Source of the DNA: JALHNI01 sp044226365
GTDB lineage: Bacteria; Acidobacteriota; Terriglobia; Bryobacterales; Bryobacteraceae
NCBI GenBank assembly: GCA_044226365.1
Contig: JBGAHE010000026.1
Location: 5,315-69,314, forward strand
Reading direction: 5' to 3'
DNA length: 64,000 nt
This document shows, piece after piece, positions 24,434 to 31,887 of the stretch (position 1 is its first letter; every line of letters starts with the position of its first letter). The notes below the pieces were generated by a model. It ran no database searches, had not been told where the DNA came from, and worked only from the letters and a program-made list of their open reading frames with translations. A program made the translations under genes and the position numbers.

Positions 24434-25408
24434 TTAGCGACGGCCACCGCCGCGACCACCGCCGCCTCGACCACCACCGTGGAAGCCGCCGCCGCCGATG
24501 CGGCCGCCGACGATGACCGTGGGGCCGAAGCCGTAGCCGTAGCCGCCGTAGAAGCCTGAGCCCCAGAACGGATAGCCGTATCCGCCCCAGCCGCCCCAGC
24601 CCCAGGGATAGCCGTAGCCGACGCCGCCGTAGTAGGCACCACGGCCGCCGGTGTTGGGCTCAAGCACATCGTCGCGGCGTTCGTTCCAGCGATCAAAGCC
24701 ATCTTTGTCGCCGGCCCCTTGCACGCGAAGTTCGGCCGATTGACGGTCACCACGCACGGTAGCCCGCTTGCCACTCTTGATCACTTCGCTATCGCGACCG
24801 CTGGCGAGTTCGGCTTCACCCTTGCGGACGGTGAGGTCCGTCTGGATGTTCTCGCGCACCACGACCCGATAGATGCCCGCCTTCAGCGGGCGAACATTCG
24901 CGTTGCCGGCGATCACGGTGATGTCGGCATTCATGCCCTTGAACTGCGTGATGCTCACATCACCCGTGAGCACTTCCACGCGATAGAAGCGGTTGCCGAT
25001 GTCGAGCACGCGAAGGCGCGTGTCTTCATTCAGGCGCACCAGATTGCCGGGGCCGAGTTGTACTTCGGCTCGCGAGGCACGGGCGGTGGAGATCGTGTCA
25101 TGCGACATCAGCGGCATACCGCCGCGCGCCTGCATCCGATCGCCGGACTCACGCAACACTTCGACGTCGCCGTCGGCGACGCTCACTCGCGCCACGCCGA
25201 CATCGTTGCGTCCATCCCCGTCCATATCCGAGCTGTACCCAGGCCCATTGCCAGGCCCGTTCGACGGGCCGTTCATGACTGGTCCATTGGCTCGCGGATT
25301 CTGCGTTCCCGCTGTCCCCGACGAACCCACCTGCCGCCATTGAGCCGCGGCCGGCATCACCCCCAAGGCCGCCACCAAGGCGCCTGTCATCCATAGTTTG
25401 TTCCCCAT
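24434..25408 (-). CDS. FecR-domain secreted protein with Gly/Arg-rich tail
   Basis: A 324-residue protein with a signal peptide (about 1-22, GALVAALGVMPAAAQ). A FecR-like domain lies in the middle: RASRAEVQLGPGNLVRLNEDTRLRVLDI, RFYRVEVLTGDVSI and AGIYRVVVRENIQTDLTVRKGEAELASG. Here there is no TonB receptor or FecI-type partner, so it is one of the stand-alone acidobacterial FecR proteins, not a classical iron regulator. The last about 70 residues are a low-complexity tail of Gly, Tyr, Trp and Arg ending in GGRGGGGRGGGRR. GGAAAGGAAACTGAAT before ATG 25408 is a good ribosome site. It shares the terminator at 24385-24410. Confidence 0.78.
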   Translation of the reverse strand: MGNKLWMTGALVAALGVMPAAAQWRQVGSSGTAGTQNPRANGPVMNGPSNGPGNGPGYSSDMDGDGRNDVGVARVSVADGDVEVLRESGDRMQARGGMPLMSHDTISTARASRAEVQLGPGNLVRLNEDTRLRVLDIGNRFYRVEVLTGDVSITQFKGMNADITVIAGNANVRPLKAGIYRVVVRENIQTDLTVRKGEAELASGRDSEVIKSGKRATVRGDRQSAELRVQGAGDKDGFDRWNERRDDVLEPNTGGRGAYYGGVGYGYPWGWGGWGGYGYPFWGSGFYGGYGYGFGPTVIVGGRIGGGGFHGGGRGGGGRGGGRR

Positions 25409-25600
25409 ATTCAGTTTCCTTTCCGGAGCGCACACTGATTTATGCATTTTGGTGGCCAAAGGTAAGTAATTGAGAATGCAAGAGGCAGGATGACTGGGGG
25501 CTGGTGGATTACCACCGGTCCGGCTCAAAACGCCCAGCTTGATGAATGCCGCCGGTGGCCGGAAGTGATTGAGCTGTAAAGGAGTTTTTACATGTTCCGC

Positions 25601-26050
25601 TCAGTCGACAAACATCACCGGACGGCTGCGCTCGTCGTACGCTTTCCCCAGCGAGTGGCCCAGAAGAGTGGTCGCGACCGGCAGGGCGATCACCGCAACG
25701 GACTCCACCTGTGTGGCGAGCGGGTAGAGGAACATCAAGCCGACGGTGAGTCCCGCGGCGCGACCGATGTGGCGTCCAGCGCTGCGCCGCGGCGCCACGC
25801 GCACTTCGCTGATCGCTGCGCGTGGGATGGTGCGCAGTCCTTTGCGGATCGCCTTCTTGTCGGAGGTCCGCGTCACCTTTATGGTGAACTCGTCGGGCGT
25901 CACCGACGCCCAGTGGCCGGCGATGCGCGCACCTGTGTTCAGTTGGACGAAGACCAAGTGATCGACGAAGGCCTCGGGCGACCGGGCCCAGGAGACAGGC
26001 TCGGCCGCCCAGGCCAGACTGGCGAGAAAGACGAACAACAGTGTGCGCAT
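25601..26050 (-). CDS. Hypothetical secreted/membrane protein
   Basis: A 149-residue protein whose first 15 residues (MRTLLFVFLASLAWA) form a signal peptide. The central part HLVFVQLNTGARIAGHWASVTPDEFTIKVTR resembles an Sm-like or LSM-type beta-barrel segment, with RTIPRAAISEVRVAP after it. This layout is common in small acidobacterial proteins where a ligand-independent beta fold precedes a Gly-rich hydrophobic helix pair (RHIGRAAGLTVGLMFLYP). Function unknown. The reverse strand here also holds a long open frame with a good ribosome site, but this one has the signal peptide and sensible composition. Confidence 0.65.
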   Translation of the reverse strand: MRTLLFVFLASLAWAAEPVSWARSPEAFVDHLVFVQLNTGARIAGHWASVTPDEFTIKVTRTSDKKAIRKGLRTIPRAAISEVRVAPRRSAGRHIGRAAGLTVGLMFLYPLATQVESVAVIALPVATTLLGHSLGKAYDERSRPVMFVD

Positions 26051-26111
26051 GCCTGAAAGTAACGCCGTCCTAGTGGCAGCGGGCATTGGTCTGTGACACT
26101 TTCTCCCGCTG

Positions 26112-26993
26112 TCACAAGCAGCCGGACAATAAGATGCGGAGTTCGGCAAGCGACTCCTCAGACAGCAACCGAAAGACGACCGGCCGCGCCGTAGCAGAGA
26201 GGCCAGCAGGGAGGTCGGCGGCGGCGACGATGTCGCAAGCGACGACCGCGCACATCGAGAGTCCGTCGGCGAAGGTTGGCTCGGCTGGGTCGCACACGAG
26301 GAAGCTGGCGGCGTCGAAGCCCAGCGACGATAGCAGCGTGCCCGCCCACTCACGAATCTGCGGCGAGCGGGAAACCACGCCGATGAGAATGGGGAACGGC
26401 GGCCTTTGGCGGCCGGCCAGGACTTCCTGCATCGACTTCACGTGAATCACGCGAAAGGGACGGTCGCCCAGGGCGCGCGCCACGTGATCGGCTTGTCCGG
26501 CTTGCGCCAGAATCAAGGCGTCGCTGGGCGGATTCTCGAGCGAGGCAAAACCCACCGGCTGCCCCACCGCCTCGCTGGCCTCCGCGGCGAGAATGCGCGC
26601 CAGTTCCAGGTCCGGGTCCATGACGACGAAGCTGCCGGGACGCATCCGCTCGAGCGCGGCCTGGATGTCAGCGAGCGAGTAGCCGAGCTTTTGCGCGTCC
26701 TCCACCCAGGTCCGCACCAGGTCATCGAGCCCACCCTGCCTCGGGGTCCACTTAAACTCGCGGACAAACACTCCGCTGCCGCCCTGGGCGCGCACCCAGC
26801 CTCGCCTGGCCAGATCGCGATAGGCCGCTAGCACCGTGTTGCCATGGATCTTCAACCGCCGGGCCAGTTCGCGTACGCTGGGGAGCTTTTCGCCCGGCGC
26901 AAGTTTCCGGCTCAGGATGCCGAGCAGGAGTTGCGCGCTGAGTTGTTCGCGAATCGGCAGGCTGGCGTTTCGTGCGATCCAAAGCCTGATCAT
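26112..26993 (-). CDS. GntR-family transcriptional regulator
   Basis: A 293-residue regulator. The N-terminal winged helix is textbook GntR: LPIREQLSAQLLLGILSRKLAPGEKLPSVRELARRLKIHGNTVLAAYRDLARRGWV with the wing RAQGGSGVFVREF (about 10-82). The order resembles the MocR/YtrA groups, but the C-terminal about 200 residues are not an aminotransferase domain and look like a periplasmic-binding-protein-like sensor (LPIL-type segments FPILIGVVSRSPQIREWAGTLLSSLGFDAASFLV). An inverted repeat covers its start codon and probably autoregulates it. No target gene is obvious nearby; the EAL gene ends 23 bp upstream on the same strand. Confidence 0.85.
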   Translation of the reverse strand: MIRLWIARNASLPIREQLSAQLLLGILSRKLAPGEKLPSVRELARRLKIHGNTVLAAYRDLARRGWVRAQGGSGVFVREFKWTPRQGGLDDLVRTWVEDAQKLGYSLADIQAALERMRPGSFVVMDPDLELARILAAEASEAVGQPVGFASLENPPSDALILAQAGQADHVARALGDRPFRVIHVKSMQEVLAGRQRPPFPILIGVVSRSPQIREWAGTLLSSLGFDAASFLVCDPAEPTFADGLSMCAVVACDIVAAADLPAGLSATARPVVFRLLSEESLAELRILLSGCL

Positions 26994-27000
26994 TCAGGCT
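26983..27000. promoter_or_regulatory. Palindrome over the GntR start codon (putative operator)
   Basis: AGCCTGATCATTCAGGCT: perfect 7-bp arms around TCAT, with the start codon of the GntR gene (26991-26993) at its centre. The position suggests autorepression by the GntR protein, an inference from location and symmetry only. Confidence 0.5.
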
Positions 27001-27015
27001 TCATCATATGGCGGA

Positions 27016-28215
27016 TCATGTGAGCAAATGACGCGTGAGTTGGGCGATGTTGACGAGCCCCGTGAAGCGGCCGAGTTCGTCGATGGCGACGATCGGGTCG
27101 AAGCAGAGAGACTCCGGACGGGTCAGCGCACGCTGCAGTGCTGTGCGGGCCGACGTGGAGCCTTGCATACGCAGCAGAGGCGTGACCACGCGGACGCCGG
27201 CTAGCGGATGGCGTTGCAGCAGCAGCGCTGGGCCGCCCCAGGCATCGACGACCATCACGGTCTCAAGAGCCGGATCGGCGGCCAGCATCGCGCGGGCGTG
27301 GGGCTCGTCCAGCGCGCCGGCGCAGGGGTCGATCGAGTCGCGCAATTGACGCGACGATTGAATCTCCCGGACTCGCTTGACGATCGCCTGCGTCGGAGCC
27401 GCGGCCAACGGTTGCATCTGCGGCTGTGGACGCGCCAGAAAATAGCCTTGCGCGAGGGGGACTTCGAGGTTGATCAGCTCTTCGAGCTCACGCTCGGTCT
27501 CCACGCCTTCGGCGATGAGCCAGGCATCGAGCCGCCCGGCCGTGTTGCCCACCATTTCGATCAGCGCGCTTTTCGCCGCGTCCTTGTCGCAATTAGCGAT
27601 AAAGGTCCGGTCGAGTTTTACGAATTCCGGCCTTAAAGCCATGATGTGCTTCAGGCTGGAGTAGCCTGAGCCGGCGTCATCGACGGCGATGCTTCCCCCC
27701 GCCTCACGAATGGCCGCCACCTTCTGCAGCAGTGGGCCATAGTTGTCCACAGCCTGGTTCTCGGTAATCTCTACCACCACTCGCTGTAAGTCGCCGGCTT
27801 CGGCGAGAATCTCGTCCCAAAAAGTCGAGAGCACGAAAGACGGGCTGGCATTGATCGAGAGAAAGGTGTTGGTGGGCAGGAAGATGCGCTGACGAACCGC
27901 TTCCCGCGTAATGAGCGCTTCGAGCTCTTCGCGGCAACCCCAGTGGTCGGCGCAAGCGAGCATACGGTCGGGCGGAATCGTGGGTTGAATCGGGAAGCGG
28001 ACCAGGGCTTCGTAGCCCGCCGTGATGCCGCGCGCCAGATCCACGATCGGCTGGAAGTGGTAGACAAACGGAAGCTCTTCCTGGAGTACAGCCGCCAGGA
28101 TCGCCTCCACTGGCGCGTCCGCCAGCGTATCCGTTTCTTCTTCGTACAGCGCGTGGGCCAGGCGCGACAAGGGGTCGTCGACACCCAAGTCGCGATGGAG
28201 TGCGGAACGCGCCAT
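27016..28215 (-). CDS. EAL-domain protein with C-terminal CBS-like region
   Basis: A 399-residue cytoplasmic protein, predicted cyclic-di-GMP phosphodiesterase. The EAL domain (about 40-275) retains YEALVRF (EAL metal-ligand Glu), SINASP (Asn ligand), EITEN (Glu ligand), DDAGSGYSS (two Asp ligands), KLDRTFI (Lys and Asp) and EGVET (Glu), so catalysis is plausible. The N-terminal 40 residues are helical; no GGDEF domain is present. The C-terminal about 110 residues, with VMVVDAWGGPALLLQRHPLAG and DPIVAIDELGRFTGLVNIAQLTRHL, look like a pair of CBS motifs. It follows the small DUF1059 gene (18 bp), probably in one transcript. Confidence 0.87.
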   Translation of the reverse strand: MARSALHRDLGVDDPLSRLAHALYEEETDTLADAPVEAILAAVLQEELPFVYHFQPIVDLARGITAGYEALVRFPIQPTIPPDRMLACADHWGCREELEALITREAVRQRIFLPTNTFLSINASPSFVLSTFWDEILAEAGDLQRVVVEITENQAVDNYGPLLQKVAAIREAGGSIAVDDAGSGYSSLKHIMALRPEFVKLDRTFIANCDKDAAKSALIEMVGNTAGRLDAWLIAEGVETERELEELINLEVPLAQGYFLARPQPQMQPLAAAPTQAIVKRVREIQSSRQLRDSIDPCAGALDEPHARAMLAADPALETVMVVDAWGGPALLLQRHPLAGVRVVTPLLRMQGSTSARTALQRALTRPESLCFDPIVAIDELGRFTGLVNIAQLTRHLLT

Positions 28216-28233
28216 GAAGCCTGGAATCGCCGA

Positions 28234-28428
28234 CTAGGCGACTGGCAGGGATTCCGTCGACCGCTGAATCAGGGAGCGGACCTGCCGCTCGAGTTCCGGC
28301 GGGACCTCGGCTAAGTCATGATCCTGACGGGCATGTCGGGCTACTTGCTCAAGAATCTCTTCCTCGGTATCGCCAACAAAAACAGCCTGGCATCCCTTCA
28401 CCACATCGCCGCAACAAAACTGCTTCAT
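28234..28428 (-). CDS. DUF1059 small protein
   Basis: A 64-residue protein with the family layout: FCCGDVVKGCQAVFVGDTEEEILEQVARHARQDHDL. The early cysteines (C5, C6, C13) and the histidines in HARQDH form the presumed metal-binding set of DUF1059. Function unknown; members occur near stress or signalling genes. AAAGGAG 6 nt before ATG 28428 is a strong ribosome site. The EAL gene is immediately downstream. The upstream region carries three GTAAAT-type repeats that may be an operator. Confidence 0.85.
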   Translation of the reverse strand: MKQFCCGDVVKGCQAVFVGDTEEEILEQVARHARQDHDLAEVPPELERQVRSLIQRSTESLPVA

Positions 28429-28445
28429 CGGAACTCCTTTTCGGT

Positions 28446-28489
28446 GTAAATACGAATGGCATTTACAGATTAATTGCGACCGTATTTAC
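28446..28489. promoter_or_regulatory. GTAAATACG inverted-repeat cluster upstream of DUF1059 gene
   Basis: GTAAATACG at 28446-28454 and its exact reverse complement CGTATTTAC at 28481-28489, with a further ATTTAC at 28461-28466. The block lies 18-61 bp upstream of the DUF1059 start, in the promoter region of the DUF1059-EAL transcript, so it could be an operator. The binding protein is unknown. Confidence 0.4.
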
Positions 28490-28683
28490 GAGCACTTGGG
28501 GATTCACCTGACCTTGGACTAAAGGGCACCTTAGAACTCCGCGGTCCCCATGGCAGGGCAGGCCGCTGAAATTTTTTCGCCCTTTTTTGTTCCACTTCGC
28601 CGCCGGCCTTGTCTCAACAGACGAACCAGGGATGCCCACGCTTTAGGGGTCATCTCAAAAAATACGAGCAGGGAGCAAATGGA

Positions 28684-30360
28684 ATGACAGGAATGAAGAG
28701 AGGATGCCGGATGAGGCAGCTGTTGGGAACCATGATGGGATGCATCGCCTTGGCCGCCGTGCCGATGAAGACGCAGGCTCAGGACGTGACGCTGTTCGGC
28801 GCCTTGAGCAACTTCGACGTGTTGAATGACACGGGCCAGGAGACGCACGGCTTCGAGATTGAGATGCAAGGCGTGCCCTCGAATTCGCAGCCTTACACGT
28901 TCAATGCCACGCGCTACGGCGCCTCGAAGACGATCCCGACGGCGAATGGCGTCGTGATTCGCTGGGCCAGCAGCTATGATCCGTCCACCGGCCGCTTCGC
29001 CGTGGGGACGACGGTACCGGCCACTTTTCAGCCGACTTATGGCCACTCGTGCGTGCTGACCAACATCGTGGGCTGCGATCACTACGGGGTCGTGGTCGGT
29101 TACGGCGGCGTGCCGTCGCCGACCGCGACCTCCTACTATTGGCTCGTAGAGGATCCAACCAATCCGGGCACGCTGATCCGCTACAACGGGCCGAAAGTGC
29201 AAATTCCCCAACCCACCATTACGGTGGTGAATCAGCCCGGACTGCCGCCGCAAGTGGCGTTCCAGATTCAGGCCCCCGTGCCGCCGCCTCCCCCGATTCC
29301 GAAGCCGGTGCCGCAGCACGGTGATGCGAAATGGGTAAAGGTCTATAAGTCCGAATTGCTGCACGAAGTGGCTCTCGAAGATCTGGTCGCCGACAATCCG
29401 GAAGTGCCGCAGGACCAGGGCAAGGTGGAAACCAGTTGGAAGCTGCTGCAATTCAATCCGAATAGCAACGGGAACAGTGGCGTGTTGCGGAATCAGGGTG
29501 GCTTGAATGGCGGGTCGCGGGCGGTGCTGCGCCGCTACGAGTTCTACAAGTTCACGGGCACTTACGATCCGGTGGACCACGCGGCGATCTGTGCCGATGG
29601 CACCTGCAGCGCGCCCGCTCCGAACGAAGTGGGCGACTTTATCGGCGCTCAGAACGCGGCGGCCAACCTGGGCGTGCCTTCGATAACGGTGACGGTGGTC
29701 GGCGACGGCCAGGTGTCTTCCTCGAACAACGTGATCCGCTGCCCGGGAACTTGCGCCATGAACCTGGCCTTGGGCTCGCCGGTGACCCTGACGGCGAAGA
29801 ACGGCAAGGGCGTGTTCTCCAAATGGACGGGCGCCTGCGAGGGAACCAACCCGGTTTGCACGGTCACGCTGAACGACTCGCTGACGACCACGGCGACCTT
29901 CCTGACGCCTTACCGCCTCACCGTGCGAACCACCGGCGTGGGCTCGGTGTCCACCAATCCGGGTGGCACCTCCTTCCCCAGCGGGACTGTGGTGACGCTG
30001 ACGGCCACGCCCGGGGCGGGGCAAACCTTTACCGGCTGGTCCGGTGGATGCGCGGGTACGGCTCTCTCCTGCACGGTCACCATGACGGCGGATACGTCGG
30101 TGACGGCCATCTTCTCCGGCCCGGTCGCCCCGCCGCCTGTGCCGACTTACAAGCTGGTGGTGAAGACGAACGGGAGCGGGTCTTACACGGCCAGCGCTCC
30201 CGGCAACACCTTCCCCGCGGGAACGGTGGTGACGCTGACGGCGGTCCCCGGTAGCACGGCTCCCTTCGTCGGGTGGACCGGCGGCGGCTGTTCCGGCACC
30301 GGAGTGGTCTGTGCGGTGACCATCAACGCGGACACGACGGTGACGGCTAACTTCCGCTAG
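28684..30360 (+). CDS. Secreted protein with bacterial InlB B-type repeats
   Basis: About 558 residues from ATG 28684 (alternatives at 28693 and 28711). The signal peptide ends near MKTQAQD. The N-terminal about 300 residues form an unrecognised extracellular domain with proline-rich linkers (PVPPPPPIPKPVPQHGDAKWVKVYK). The C-terminal third holds three tandem beta repeats of about 75 residues, each with TVTLTA...FTGWSGGCAGT...CTVTMTADTSVTA, i.e. the divergent InlB B-repeat/Listeria-Bacteroides type found in surface proteins. Each repeat keeps a Trp-x-Gly-x-Cys pair and a closing C-x-V-x-(I/M/L). Probably a cell-surface or extracellular protein. It stands alone; a sigma factor gene follows after 146 bp. 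Confidence 0.75.
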   Translation: MTGMKRGCRMRQLLGTMMGCIALAAVPMKTQAQDVTLFGALSNFDVLNDTGQETHGFEIEMQGVPSNSQPYTFNATRYGASKTIPTANGVVIRWASSYDPSTGRFAVGTTVPATFQPTYGHSCVLTNIVGCDHYGVVVGYGGVPSPTATSYYWLVEDPTNPGTLIRYNGPKVQIPQPTITVVNQPGLPPQVAFQIQAPVPPPPPIPKPVPQHGDAKWVKVYKSELLHEVALEDLVADNPEVPQDQGKVETSWKLLQFNPNSNGNSGVLRNQGGLNGGSRAVLRRYEFYKFTGTYDPVDHAAICADGTCSAPAPNEVGDFIGAQNAAANLGVPSITVTVVGDGQVSSSNNVIRCPGTCAMNLALGSPVTLTAKNGKGVFSKWTGACEGTNPVCTVTLNDSLTTTATFLTPYRLTVRTTGVGSVSTNPGGTSFPSGTVVTLTATPGAGQTFTGWSGGCAGTALSCTVTMTADTSVTAIFSGPVAPPPVPTYKLVVKTNGSGSYTASAPGNTFPAGTVVTLTAVPGSTAPFVGWTGGGCSGTGVVCAVTINADTTVTANFR

Positions 30361-30493
30361 CCCGTTCCACCGGGTGCGAGGCGGAGCAGGCGTCGGAGGG
30401 CCCCGCCCGCCTCGACTTGTAAATAAATAGAAAGGCAGGCCAAGCATCGTCGGTCGGCTCGGAGTTAGCCAGGGAAACGAGTCCCGGCGGCAC

Positions 30494-30499
30494 TATAAT
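30494..30499 (+). promoter_or_regulatory. TATAAT hexamer of a probable leaderless promoter
   Basis: A perfect TATAAT ends 7 nt before the ATG of the sigma factor gene, and no Shine-Dalgarno sequence is present. Transcription would begin at or next to the start codon. No matching -35 is obvious. Confidence 0.5.
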
Positions 30500-30506
30500 C
30501 AAGCGA

Positions 30507-31112
30507 ATGCAGAACCTCGACGACGAGGACCTGCTCGCGCGATACCGTGCGGACAGGGAACGCGGCGAATCCGGGAGCCGGTGGGTCAACGAGTTATTCG
30601 GGCGCTACCATGCCAGGGTCGCGACTTGGTGCTATCGCTTCACCGGCGATCGCGACTCGGCGGGAGATCTGGCTCAAGAGATCTTCTTGCGGACGTATCG
30701 GAACCTCGATTCCTTTCAAGGCTCAGCGCGCTTTTCCACTTGGCTCTATACGGTTACGCGGAATCACTGCGTGAATGAGATGCGGTCGCGGCAAAGCCGG
30801 TTCCAGGATGCCGCCGAGTCGTTGGACTTCGAGGTTGCCGACGCCGCGGCCAGTGCACTGGACTCGCTTCAACAGCAGGAGTCCCTGCAGCAAATGCGGT
30901 CGTTGATCGAGGAGAACCTGGATCCGCTGGAGAAGCAGGTGATGGTGATGCACTTTGCGAGCGGCATTAGTTTGGGGGCGGTTTCGCGGTTGCTGGGCCT
31001 CACCAATGCCAGTGGCGCGCGGGCATACATTGTGAGCGCCAAACGTAAGTTGGCGAGAGCGCGAGACAGATGGAGAACGGGAGCCGACTCCTCGAAGCAG
31101 GAAAATCCATGA
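30507..31112 (+). CDS. ECF-like sigma-70 family RNA polymerase sigma factor
   Basis: A 201-residue sigma factor. Region 2 is seen at about 5-95 (LLARYRADRERG...RVATWCYRFTGDRDSAGDLAQEIFLRTYRNLDSFQGSARFSTWLYTVTRNHCVNEMR), and region 4 at about 135-185 (LDPLEKQVMVMHFASGISLGAVSRLLGLTNASGARAYIVSAKRKLARA). Region 4 is divergent: it lacks the usual Y-x-E-I-A box. The protein is somewhat longer than minimal ECF factors. Its stop overlaps the next start (ATGA), which encodes a zinc-finger membrane protein, the expected anti-sigma factor. Confidence 0.88.
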   Translation: MQNLDDEDLLARYRADRERGESGSRWVNELFGRYHARVATWCYRFTGDRDSAGDLAQEIFLRTYRNLDSFQGSARFSTWLYTVTRNHCVNEMRSRQSRFQDAAESLDFEVADAAASALDSLQQQESLQQMRSLIEENLDPLEKQVMVMHFASGISLGAVSRLLGLTNASGARAYIVSAKRKLARARDRWRTGADSSKQENP

Positions 31113-31828
31113 GCGATCATTCTGAGAAAGCGTTACGCGCCTTAGGCCCCGGTGACGATTGTCCTCCGCTCGACGAACTGGTGGGCGGAAGTGCTGACCA
31201 ATTGAGTGCGGATCGCCGGCGTGAGGTCGAAGCGCACGTTGCCGGATGCGCCTTTTGCACGGCGGAACTGGCGCTGTTTCACGAGTTCCAGGAACCGGCG
31301 TCCCGGCCCGAAGAACACGCACATGTCGAGGCGATCGTGGCGCGGCTGCGGCAGAACTCGCCGGTTCCTCAGGCCTCCTGGTGGCAGAGCTTCTGGAACG
31401 TCCGAACCCTGGCCCCGGCAGCGCTGGCGCTGGCGGCGGTGCTGGTCGGGGTGTTTGTCTGGGCGCCCGGCCGAACGGGCTCGGGGACCGCGCCGCAGGT
31501 GTCGGTCGACACCGACGTCGTGCGCTCGTTACGGGTCGAAGTACTCTCGCCGCAGGGAACCCTTTCAACGCCGCCTGCGGCTTTCGAGTGGGTTGCATTA
31601 AAAGGGGCCGTGCAGTATCGCGTGAATTTACAAGAGGTGGACCGCACCCCACTCTGGTCGGCCACCACGGTGGGGACAACTTTGCCGCTTCCGGCCGACA
31701 TTCAAGCTAAAGTTTTGCCTAGAAAGACACTTAGCTGGGAAGTCGTCGCTCTGGATGAGACCGGTGCTGTGGTGGCCGCCTCTGGCCAAACTCGCTTCGT
31801 GCTTGCGGCGCGGCCGCCGCATGAATAA
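31109..31828 (+). CDS. Putative membrane anti-sigma factor with zinc-finger motif
   Basis: A 239-residue single-pass membrane protein. The N-terminal about 70 residues contain RREVEAHVAGCAFCTAELALFHEF, the H-x3-C-x2-C pattern of zinc-binding anti-sigma domains. A transmembrane helix follows (LAPAALALAAVLVGVFVWAPG, about 105-128). The outer region (TPPAAFEWVALKGAVQYRVNLQEVDRTPLWSATTVGTTLPLPADIQAKV) is a fibronectin-like beta domain that could sense an external signal. ATG 31109 overlaps the sigma gene stop, so the two are translationally coupled and likely form a sigma/anti-sigma pair. Confidence 0.82.
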   Translation: MSDHSEKALRALGPGDDCPPLDELVGGSADQLSADRRREVEAHVAGCAFCTAELALFHEFQEPASRPEEHAHVEAIVARLRQNSPVPQASWWQSFWNVRTLAPAALALAAVLVGVFVWAPGRTGSGTAPQVSVDTDVVRSLRVEVLSPQGTLSTPPAAFEWVALKGAVQYRVNLQEVDRTPLWSATTVGTTLPLPADIQAKVLPRKTLSWEVVALDETGAVVAASGQTRFVLAARPPHE

Positions 31829-31887
31829 ACACAAATATTAGATTTCTCGACGTCAGCCCGATAGCGGGCGATGCTGAAGGGAACGAC

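Noticed and set aside
25592..26056. A 154-codon plus-strand frame with an excellent ribosome site (AAAGGAG) and ATG, antisense to the minus-strand secreted protein
   Set aside because: Its product is a His/Arg/Gly-rich sequence with no domain, while the minus-strand frame has a signal peptide and normal composition.
28531..30447. A 638-codon minus-strand frame opposite the InlB-repeat protein
   Set aside because: Repeat-induced antisense frame, low-complexity Arg/Gly composition, no signal or start site.
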